Assembly: GCA_001599815.1 (NCBI GenBank)
Contig: BCIA01000003.1
Coordinates: 3,348,001-3,412,000, forward strand
From: Furcasterigmium furcatum
Lineage: Eukaryota; Ascomycota; Sordariomycetes; Glomerellales; Plectosphaerellaceae
Length of the DNA: 64,000 bases
Reading direction: 5' to 3'
Each line of letters starts with the position of its first letter. The stretch's first letter is position 1. The position numbers were made by a program, and so were the translations under genes. A model generated the notes under the pieces. It was not told the origin of the DNA. It searched no databases and saw nothing but the letters and a program-made list of their open reading frames with translations. This document shows positions 21,800-32,500 of this stretch, piece after piece.

Positions 21800-24700
21800 G
21801 GCGTCGTCGGTTTCCAGAGGTGGACAGTGGCAGGCATCGATGGGTGGGCAGAGTCGAGTGAGCGGGCGAGGTGCAGCCAGTGCTTGCTGGAGCCAGCTAT
21901 GTAGCAGTAGTAGGAGGAGATGGGTATATCAGGGGAGCGGGTAAGTAAGTACGAGTAGCTCGGATGCAACCAACAGTCGATGGAGAAGGCGAGGATGGCT
22001 ATATATGAGCTGAGGTGGGATGGGCCGGACTTAAAAACACAAATAGACATGACTTGCGGGAGAGCAGACGCAAGCAAGCAAGCACGGGTGTTTTAGCACG
22101 GGTGGTTTCTGATGGAAGCTCTTTGCCAACGCGCGCGTCCGAGCCATGACGGCAGGGCTTGCTGGAGGTGGTCGTGGACGGACGGCGCCCAGGGTTGAGG
22201 TCCCTTTGACGACCGAGTCCTGCGACAAGTGGGCCATCTAGGGAAATTTCCCCATCAGGCTATGGAGGGGCTTTGACAGTGATGAGTGGTAAGGGCATCG
22301 AGGGGAGGTCAGACAGCAGCAGGGGTGGGTGGGTGTGGATAGAAAGACAGGGGAGGGGGGGCGGAGGAGAGGAGGGGGAGGGGGTGGGTGTGGTGTGACT
22401 GAGAGCGAGAGCGAGGGGTGAGGAGAGGTTGCCGGGCCCTCAGCGGAGAACGGGGCCCATTCTCGGTGACAAGAGGGCTGCGAGGTGCGATTCTCTGCTG
22501 CACGCAAGGCAGGCAAGCAGACAGGCAAGGTGCTGCGAGTGTGTGTCGGGGGGTGCCCGCTGTGCCCCATGGCGGCGGCGGGGATCAGGGGGCCTTGAAC
22601 GCACGGAGTGTGGGCTCGCTGGGACCAGGATCACCAAGTGAAGCTGGAGAAACGCTTTGTCGCTCGGGGTGGGAAATGGAGGGAGACCAACAAAGGGGGT
22701 ACGACCGAGGACGGACGTCGGTCAGTTACCGACTTGTACATATCGTACTTGCATCCTGGGGCGAATCCTGTCTCTCAGCCAGGTATCGGGAGCATGGAGC
22801 ATCGATATCCTCGAATGTCTGGTTCAGTAAGTACGTCGTACTTGCTTGTATGGCAGGCTGGCCCTGGGGATGCCGGGAGATGGCCGGTCGCCGGTCGTGA
22901 GAAGACCTGAACGGCATCGAGGCCGACCGATTTGACGCCTGCATGGGACTGCCGGCGCACCGACATTGTACTAGACTCGGCTGTCTGCCCGCGTCAGGAA
23001 ACGGAGTGCTCTTGGACGATGACCGACCGCTGGGCGGCGCCGTCTTGTTTCCCTGTGTTTTCTTTGTTTGCTGCCTCGCCCAAGCCGCCCCGGACTGCTT
23101 CCTTGGCCTTACTTGTACTCCAACCGAGTTGCGCACGAGCTCATCAGCCAAGCAGTGCGTCACTTGTACGCTACATTGGCTGATGAGCAGAATAATGAGT
23201 AGTGTCTCGAGCAGAATCCATGTCGGAACCTAGCATACGACGTAGAGGACGGCGGCCGTTGAGGGAAGTCCGGCACTCGTCGTCGTTCGTTTGTCGTCGT
23301 CATCTGGCGTCGAGTCTCCAGGGCCCTGCTCGACTCGGATGCAGGGACGAGCAACGACAATGTCTCACTGGATGGCGAAGGATCTGAGTGCACCACCACC
23401 AGATTGTTGGTGCGCATCGGCGGCCTGGGCTCGAGGTCGAGGGTCGGGGGTCAAAGCGATGGAGGTGTTGAGGGCGCCTTAGGAGGATGCAATAGGTCAA
23501 GTTGACGCGAGTGCTGGATGCGCCCGGACACCGCCCACAATTCATGCGCAAACCACTGGAAACCCAACTGAACGGTACCTGACCTGACGGGGCATGACCC
23601 TGGGCTGGGTGGGTGTGTGGCCTGCCCTGCTTCCATGCCTGCCAACCTGCCCTGCCCTGCCCTGCAGCATGTTAGTCATCGACAGCGGGTGGGTGGCACT
23701 GGATGGCCTGCTGAAGGAAGGAGGGCTCGGGAACGGCGTCCTGGGCTGGGTGCCCTCGGGCGGGAAGGACCCATGCCATCTTCCCTGGCACCTGCCCTCC
23801 CGCCCGCTCATCCATTGCCAAGCGCACATTCTTGCTTCTTCTGACCCTCGAGGCTACGTTCCATTTCCGTCCCATCTCAGCTCAAACACATACAAGTAAT
23901 AAACGGGCATCTTGCAACACAACCTCGCTCCAACTGTCCAGCGACTCGACGTCGACAATCACACCGAAAAACAGCCACCGAGCACCGGATTGGCCCTTGA
24001 TCAAGCACTGAAATCAGCCCCTATCATGGTGTTTGTACCCTGCCGGACGCGCCCCTCNCCTCCCCCATCCACCCGCCTGCGTCCCATCTCGCCCGCTTTG
24101 CCGACATCACACACGCAAAGTATGCGTTTAGGTGCCGGGTGGGCCCATGGGCAGCATCAATAGAGTGCCGACGAAGGGCAGGGCGAGGACGACGTCCTTA
24201 CATACTTGTGTACCTCTTGTCGCACCGCCACGGCTTTGACGCCCTCAGACGGTCAGACCTCACATCCACCTACGCCTGAATAGGCAAGCGTTCGTACCGA
24301 GGAACAAGTTGACAGTGGCGATCCATCCCTCGCGGACAGAGTGAGGCTCCGTGCTTTCCCTGGATGCCATGGCGATGGCTAAGTGCATGGTTCGACGTTG
24401 TACAAAACCTGCAAAGCCTGGCCATCCTCTGCAACGCGAGCCAGAACAGTCCCACGTTGTCAGAACGAACCATGCAACCATGCTCCCCTTTTCAAGGAAC
24501 ACCCCGCATGTCTTCAACGGGAACGGTCGCGGGCCCAACATTGCCTTGCCCGTCTGGATTCTGGGCCTGGCCTGAATGGTCGAATCGCCGCCTCGACGAG
24601 CTCCATTGCCGTTTCAACGCTCAGATGCTCACCATTCACCAGCACCTCGCACGGCTCAGCGTTTGCTGCTCTTTCGGAAGCACTGCCGAACCTGGACTCG

Positions 24701-26685
24701 CCTGTCCCCGCCCAGACCACGACTGGGCAGAATGTCAACACCTTGATAGCCGCTCACAGACCGCATCCAATGTCGTCGATCCCGACTGTGCTTGGCACAA
24801 AGTGCATTGACAAACCCTGCTGCACAGCGGCTTCCCGCCTGCCCATCTCGCAAATTATATCGGCATGTTCGCTCTTATTATGCCCGTGCTCTCGCCAACG
24901 TCCTCTCGCTTGCTTCCCTGCTTGCTCCTTCACTGCTACCACAATGACTCGTGGCCATCTCGATTTTTCTCATGGGATGGGGTTTCCGTCAGGAACCTGT
25001 GGCCCTGGTTGCGGCAGTGCTCGTCCTAGCCAAATGTCAAAGCGCAGAACCTGGCGAGTGGACTCGGGCCAGTGAGAGTTTCACACCAAGGGATCAAAGC
25101 GCTGTCAACGAGACCATCCATATTGTCATCATCTGAACTCTGCACCCCTGATCCTGGCCGCCTTCTCGATTGCATCAGACTGAATCCAGGCAAAGCTCGG
25201 ACTCGGCGTCTTTCTAGTCACAGAGTGGCGGGATCTCTAGCGCAATCACCTCGCAAGAAGCGACGAGATCGGACAGGTGAGCAGGCCAGCCGCCGTGGAA
25301 CGGTTCGGCTGATGCGAGACTTTCTTGGCATCCGTTGGCACGTTGTTTGACAGGAACCGTGACTCTTGGCCATGGAGAAGATCCACGCGCGCTCTTACAG
25401 AGCCTTGACGACTCGACAGCAAAACCGTACGACCACGCCCTCTTGTCAGATGAACAAAGCTGGCCGCACAGTTCAAGCGCAGACAAGGAACCGTCGTCGA
25501 GTTTTCTTCGCTTCGATGCAGGCGAACAGCCATCAATATCCCATGAGGCCACCATGTCCCTCGCCGCAAGACTGACTTGTATCCTCACGCGGGCAGAGGT
25601 TCTCAGGTTTCAAGTGGGGCGTGTTCCTGTCAGAGGCGTTCACTAAGCTCTTCGTTCATGCCCTCAGACCCCCGAAACATCTGGGGCAGCGGCAGACGCC
25701 GCCGAGGCCAGCCTACCAAGAACAGTACATTCCTGGCTTGACCCTCGCCATCTCGCGTGACCCTGCAGAGAAGGCGCCTGCGGACAAGATCCCAGAAGAG
25801 GCACTCTCCGGGGCCTCGTGGAGGCTTCCCCAGCCCAACACGAGCTCATTTGACACATTTGGTGAGTGTTGCATGAGCGGTCGGAGAGATGGAAATCTCC
25901 GGTCAACCCTGACAACCTGGAAACATCTCCGCAACCAGGATGATCCATCTGTGTTGGACCTGTGACAGCCCCGTGATCGACAATGCCTGTTCCATGCTGA
26001 TGAGCGGCACTCAGGAACTCGGAAATCCACGGCGGTTCATCCTGCGAGATGCGTTCAGAATGCAAGATGAGATTGGTGACCCGATGCGACATTCTATTTG
26101 GGTCCCAGCGATCGGGCCAAGTCTGGTCCTTGGCAGGAGGACACCAGGACAACCTTGCCGGCCCATTCTCTCTGTCCAGACGCAGAAACCAACCAACCTG
26201 CTCAGCCTTTCCCGAGTGTCGTTGGCACATAGAGTACCTGATACGAAGAATGTATGTGCTGCAAAGCTGTTGTACATATGTATATGGCCTGCATTTAACA
26301 CTTGGACAGGCAGGGAAGGGAAATGGACGGGTCCCTATGGCCCACAAAGGACTCAGCATACGAACTGGCCCAGTGCTTCCCACACATGATGAAGAGGAAA
26401 ACCATCCCACAGTGGTGCGGTGTGCTCCGAACATGGCATGATCAAGCTTGATAGTGCGACCCGCTCGCCACAGGTGCGATATATGGGACCCTGGCAACAA
26501 TGGGTCTTATTCCTTCGCAGTCTGCAACGCCTCTCCTGGACCGACCCCATCTCTTGCGATATTCCTTTGGACGCCCCCAAAGGGGCAGCACAGTTCAACA
26601 GTTGATCTGGACTGACAGGACTTGGTATTCGCACGTACTGCTTGCTACATGGTCGATGCTCCTTGCTTCTCCACAGCTTGTCATC
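21800..26685. other. Gene-poor stretch with low-complexity DNA
   Basis: Nearly 5 kb with no supported gene. It holds a G-rich block (22318-22395), CCTGC repeats (about 23646-23664) and one ambiguous base (24058). A TATATA-like string at 21999-22006 could serve the upstream minus-strand gene. Two longer frames (24383-25075 plus; 25664-26500 minus) look like chance by composition. Confidence 0.45.
22318..22395 (+). repeat. G-rich low-complexity tract
   Basis: Many runs of three to seven G on the plus strand separated by one to a few bases. The tract could form G-quadruplex structures. It is not part of any supported gene. Confidence 0.6.
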
Positions 26686-27270
26686 CTACAACATGGCGAC
26701 AGCAGCAATGAGGCCACCAAGGATGCCTACTGGGGCCATGGTGGCTGCGGGACCAGCGTTAGGGGTCTCGGAGTCCTCGCTTCCCGCGGCACCGGCAGTG
26801 CTGCTCGGGGACTCGGTCACGCTTTGGCTCTCGGAGGCAGAGTCGGAGCCAGAGGCAGAGGCAGTGGGGGCATCGGAAGACGTGGTCGAGGCCGCGTCCG
26901 CCCGGCAGACGACCTCATCGGGTAGATCGGTCACGCCGACGGACGCGCACATTTCATGGGCGAACTTGACTGTTTCTGCCTGCTGCTCGGCCGTGCACGA
27001 GTCGACCAGACAGCATGCAATCTCGTCGATGAAATTCTCGTTCTCGCAGATGCACTTGGCATCGTAGGCGTTGCAGCCAGCGATGGCGCCGGTGGTCACA
27101 AACTCGGTCACGCAGGGTTGCTAAGGGCAGAATTGGTCAGTCCAACAAGCCCGGCATTGACCGAGTCTTGGGGAGGGGATGCATACGGCGCATTTCGGCA
27201 CTTGAGTCAGACCCTGCTGCGCGACAGCGGCGCCTGCGGAGATGAGGATGGTCGCAGCGAAGAACATCAT
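26686..27270 (-). CDS. GPI-anchored CFEM-domain cell-surface protein
   Basis: Reconstructed as complement(join(26686..27120, 27187..27270)), 172 aa. A signal peptide (MMFFAATILISAGAAVA) precedes a CFEM domain (about residues 20-90). The domain has the Cys pattern PKC-A-Q-P-C...GC-N-A-Y-D-A-K-C-I-C...ACC...SC...MC and includes the Asp near the CxC that binds heme iron in characterised CFEM proteins. A Ser/Thr/Ala-rich stalk follows, then a hydrophobic tail (MAPVGILGGLIAAVAML) preceded by NAG, typical of GPI attachment (candidate site about N149-G151). The expected location is the plasma membrane or cell wall. Known family roles include heme or iron uptake, adhesion and host interaction; which applies here is unknown. 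There is an extra adjacent Cys (CC) relative to the usual eight. The 66-nt intron is phase 0 with a GTATGC donor and a TTAG acceptor. Confidence 0.93.
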
Positions 27271-29592
27271 CGTGGCGGCGTCGATCTCGGGTCGGGGGCT
27301 GCTGGCTGGTCACCGTGTTGGTGTTGACAGAGGACAAATTGGCCGGTCCAGCTGGTTTGGCTGAACGTTCCCAAGGGGTCAGCAGGTCATGTCAGCAGGG
27401 AGAGCCGACGAGATTAGATAACCTCGGACCCTTCGGGGGCTTGGTCGACATTGAGAAGTTGGGCCAATGGCGACCCGGAGGCGCATGTGGGCTGGGCTAT
27501 CATTGGTCCCGAGCATCGTCCGGGGATCAGTGACGAGCCAAGAGATCAGCTCAGGGGCAGGTGAGCCATCAGGGGCGTCCGCCTCACCGAGATCTGACCG
27601 AGACACACGAACCGAGACGGCGACAGTTGAGCCTCACTCACCGTTGATTCCCAACATTTATCCCACTCTAGCGCTACGTACCAATGCAAGCATGGCCTGA
27701 CAAAATCCTGTTTCCCGTCAACTGCCGACATTCATTGCATTTTCATGCACACACATCCTTTGCCGGGGTGTCTGTCGTAATTATCATCACCGATCCGAAC
27801 CCCAGTCGAATTTGCTCGCAACGCTTGTCTGTGCGTCGGTCGACATCGTCGCATGCCGTCTGATGGTGGTCCAACTCGTCGACCTTGACAGCTTTGATGC
27901 TTTCCTAATGCTCTTGTCAGCCGTTGATCACCCCATGTTTGCCGTCTGAGCGCAACAAGCGCCGTGTCTAACGTCTGTGCTAGTGGAGCAGAACACCAAA
28001 AGTCAGAGGCCCGTCGTTCTCACCACTCCGGCAGGGGTCCCGCAGCGCGGCGGCCTGCGTCACTAGTCTCAAAGCTTGTTGACTGGCGCGCGGCATGAGC
28101 TCACTGTTGCCGTTGGGATATCAGGACAATTCTCCACCCCGGCCGGGCTGCTTCGTCTCCCCGAGCAGCCCGCTCGTCGCCGATCAGAACGGATGGCACG
28201 TCACCTGGAACACGGTCTCGGGACGCCAAGTTGACGACGTCGAAGCGATCGGTAGAGATCCGGGCAGCAATTGGTTTCGCCGCCGTGGCTGCAGCCGATC
28301 TGACAACCTCTCCGTCCGAAGGCCTGGGACGCCTCATCCGCCGCACCGGATCTCCGGGCTGAATACACCTCGACGCCGGCTTGGCCCCGGTTGGCGGCCT
28401 CGGAAATCTCCCGACACTCCCCCGATGGGCCCGGGGGCAGCGTGAGTTCGGGACCGCAGAAATAAGTAAAACCCCAAACGCCAAAAGGCAGTCCGTGGTG
28501 GCATCGTCACCTTCGACCGTCGACGACCGGGCCGCCGCTCTGACCCCTCGCCAGGGCATTCACGACCAGCACTATCAGGAGACTATTGGACTAGCAGGAG
28601 GGCCGTAGGATGTGCATACCCTCTGCCTATCAAACCGCTTGGCACGCCACTTGCTGAGCCGCCCCCTAACGAACGGCAGTTGCTCCGCTGGCGTGCATTG
28701 ATGGCTGGGCACCCCTCGGCACCCCGAAATGTGCCGGGCCGACTTTCATCATCCCATCCATCCGTCTCCAGGGTGCCCAGCCTCTAGCCGCGGGGGACAT
28801 CAAGGTTATATTCATCTGCCCATCTTCTGGGGCCTGGGACGTCTGCAAAATGGAGACGCCCGCTCAGATATTCCCTCGTTCGGGGTGGCGCCGACAAGCC
28901 CGAGCGCCTCACTTCCACATCACAGGCTCGGTCGAAATGAGGGAACCGAGAACAAAGTTTTCATATGCCTCTGGCCAAGCACCGAGCGTACGTGTCGTCT
29001 CGTCTCCGGCTGCCCGACGAGCTCCGGCGCGGAAGAGCCCGACAAGGAGCTTGGGTGTCTCAACCCAAGGAAACATAGTCTGACGCCGTTGTTCTGTGGC
29101 CTGAGACTTTGGCCCCATGAGCTGATGTCACTCGCTGCTTCACTGAGGAGCGAGCTACCTAGAAACGCTGTTGGAGGAAACTCGGTCGAGTGCTCGGACC
29201 CTTTTCCGTGAACGCACACCAAGCAAGTCGGGAAGGCAACGTATTTCGTTTTGGACATGGTGTTCTGGACGCAATAACAGGTGTTCTCTCACTGCTCGGA
29301 CAGTTGCATCACATAGGTAGGGTATGCACAGAACCATATCCTGCTCGTGCATCATGTCAGCATGTTGAGACAAGCCAACAGCTTGGCTCGAATTCAGGGC
29401 TCCAAATAACCTAACATTCGGGGGTATATGCTAAGAGATGCTCTACATCGCACACGACCAGGGGTTGGTATCCTCCTCGGGTTTGCCACGAACAGATATA
29501 TGCCAACAGTAGATGAGAACAACCAGAACCACGCTCGCTTGCTCCTCAATCAAATATTCCACAGATTAGCTCTCAGGATAGATGGCAGTAGA
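27271..29592. other. Intergenic between the CFEM gene and the large repeat-protein gene
   Basis: It includes the CFEM promoter and the 3' UTR of the large minus-strand gene. A 152-codon frame at 28101-28559 (minus) is Ala/Arg/Pro-biased and not supported. Nothing else could be called. Confidence 0.45.
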
Positions 29593-32500
29593 TCATCCCG
29601 TCAGCTTCCTCCACCAGCTGCTGCGCGGCGTCGTCTCCATGAACATCGACGCGCGGCGGCGCTCCTCGCTGCCTTCCGATCCGCCGGCGGGATTGCTGTG
29701 ACCGTGCCGGCGCTCGCGTTCCTCGCGCCTCGCCCGGCGGCGACGCTGCTCGTCACCTTCGTCCGCTGTGCCGTCTTCCATCTTGGGCCGACGGCGACGT
29801 TCTCGCCGCTCGTGACGACCTTCGTCCTCCTCGGCCGGTGCGCCGCCATCCTCCGGTGGCGGAGGCGCGTCCGAGTGCTCATGCACCCATGATGAAGTGC
29901 CCGAGTGCGGCCATGCTGGCTTCTCGCGCTTGCTCGGTCGCCTCCGGTGGGTATAAGCGGCTTCGGTGTCGGACACATATGTTGATTGCCGACGACTGCT
30001 TCGCGGATCACCGCCCTCGGCCGCGCGGGCAGCTCGGCGCGCCTCGCGCCGACGCAGGCGTGCTTCCTCGTCTTCGGATGCGTCGACGTGTCTCGATCGC
30101 CGGCGCTCCTCGCGCGCCGTGCGCCTAACTTCCTCCTCGGCGTCATCTTCGGGAGCCAAGGGAGCAGTTTCTCTTTCTTTGCGACGTCGCCTGCGATCGG
30201 CCCTTCGCGCTTCTGCCTCGGCATCTTCAGCGGCGCGTCTCTCTTCCTCCTCACGAGCGCGAGCAGCGCGCCTCTCTGCCCGCTTGGCCTCCTTCTCTTC
30301 ATGCCGACGGGCCTCCGCCTCCTCCTCGTGTCGTCTACGCCGTTCGCGACGTGCTTTGTCCTTGGCGATGCGCGACTCTTCAGCTGCCTGCTCCGCTGCT
30401 TCCCGCTCGGCACGCTTCGCTTTGCGGGCGGCGCGACGGGCCTCACGAGCCTCTTGGTCGGCATCCGTCATGGGCACGTCACCGTCTTCGGGATCTTCGG
30501 CAGAGCCCCTGTGACGCGGGCGCCTGCCTTCGTCGTCGGCTGTGCCATAGGTGTTGCGGCGTTGCAGAGGGTCGGGCCGTTCGGATCTCGGCGTGAGGAG
30601 ACCGCCGAACATGCTCGCGAAGCCTTTCTTGGCCGTGGAGTTGGACCGCCTCAGTCCATTGGGGTCAGCGGGACCGTCGGGGTCGACCATGACAATGTCG
30701 TCGTCCTTTGGCGCCCGTGAGTGCCGGCGGCTTTTGGATGGGGTAGGCTCGTCTCCGTTGGCGCCCACCATGACAATGTCATCGTCGCGGTGGCGCCTGC
30801 TGCGCCTGCTCGAAGACTTGTCGACACCGAGGACCTTGGCGGCCTTCGCAGACATGGCCGGCGCCTCCTCGTTCGGTGGCGACGCGAGGCCACCAACATC
30901 AACAGAATGGCGCCGCGACGGCTTGCTGCGGGAACCATGGGCTCTGTCGCGCGTCGAGGTTGTGCGGGTAACGGGCGGTGTGCTGAACATGGACATGAGC
31001 TTCGGCCGTCCCGGGGCTTCCCGCGTTCTGTCACCACGGTCGCGCTCCGCTCTGTCTGCCTTGTCGGAGTTGGAACCCTTGGAAGAGATCTTCTCCTCGA
31101 CTGGCGAGCGCCTCTTCTTCTTGTCTGAGCGCTCGGTGCGTTCGGTCTTCGAAGATTTCCTCTCCTTCTCTTTCGGTGTTCCAGCTGTCCACATGCCCCA
31201 TGACGAGCCCTCTCGGTTGATCTTTGCGCGCTCCTTCTTCGAGGGCCTTGCATCCTCTTCAGGCGGCGACGGAGGTGCGTCGGGAACAGCAGGAGGTGGA
31301 GGAGGGGCAGGCGGGAGCTCCTCTTCCTCCTCGGGAGGGGGGGGAGCTGGCGCTTCCTTGCTCTTCTTCTTGCTCTTCTTCTTCTTCTCCGGAGACATGT
31401 CGACGACGGCTACGATCTCATCCTCGTCCTCCGGGAAAGAGCCGGGGAGATCAGCGGACCTCTCTTTGGGCTCTTCTTCTTCTTCGAGAACCACCGGCTC
31501 TGCTGCTGATACTGCCTTCTTGGCCTTCTTGGAGCGTTTCTTCTCTTCTTTGGTCGGCTCAGGGGGCGGTGGTGGCGGCGGAGGGGGGGCTTCTTCTGGA
31601 GGCTCTTCTTCGGGTTCGGGCTCGGGTTCGGGGATCGTCTGGAAGGCCTTGAGTCTGTCGGCGATGGATCTGCTGCCCACAGCCTTGCGGGCTGTGGAGG
31701 ACTTCATGGAGGTCGCGGCATTGTCGCCAAACGAAGACGCGAAGGTGTCCTTCCCTTCGATGCTAGCACCTTCCAGACCTGTGATGAGTCAGCCTGTGTA
31801 ATCTCGGGTGTGGCTGCGGTGTGATGCATCTCATTTCGGTGAGAAGATCCGGGGTGCGTGTGGGGGCCATGCGCGACGAACCTTTTTTGGTGGAGGACTT
31901 CTTGGCTCCCGCCACGCCCCAGAAGCTAAACGGGTCAGCGGCCGGCTTGCTCTCCTCCGCCTCCGGCCCAAGCAGCTCCTCGACTTGCTCGGGACTGAGC
32001 TCTCCGATGACTTCGTCCAGATCCTTGTCTTCGTCCTTGTCCTTCGATGCTTTATCTTTGGATTTGGACTTTGACTTGGATTCCTTCTCGGCCTTGGAGC
32101 CCTTTTTGGACTTCTTTTTCGATGCCTCGGCCGCTTCCGCCTCTTCGCGCTCTTTCTGAGCTTGCTCCTCCGCTTCGCGGGCGAGGCGCTCTTCCTCCTC
32201 CTTGGCCGCTGCCTCCTCGGCCTCCTTGGCGGCCTGCTCTTCGGCTTCTTTGGCAGCTTGCGCTGCTGCCTCAGCCTCGGCATCTTCAGCCTCCTTTGCA
32301 GCGCTGTCCTCGGCCCGAGAATTGACAAGCGCCGTCAAGCGGTCAAATTCAGCCTGGTCCTTCTTGAGAAGCTTCCCGCCTCTCTTGGACTTCTTGATGA
32401 CCAGAGCTGCAAGTTGATCCTCTTCCCGGCGATGCTGCTCGGCTTCGGCTTGGGCCCTTTCCCGCTCTTCCTCCTCAAGACGGGCCTTTTCCGCTTCTTC

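Noticed and set aside
24383..25075. A 230-codon plus-strand frame
   Set aside because: No motif, no conserved-looking segment and overlapping frames of similar quality on both strands; probably chance in GC-rich DNA.
25664..26500. A 278-codon minus-strand frame just downstream of the CFEM gene
   Set aside because: Residue composition is erratic, with clustered Cys, His and Trp and no domain; no splice partners.
30551..31801. A 416-codon plus-strand frame
   Set aside because: Antisense shadow of the second exon of the large repeat-protein gene; Ser/Gly/Leu composition follows from the complement of Arg/Glu/Ala codons.
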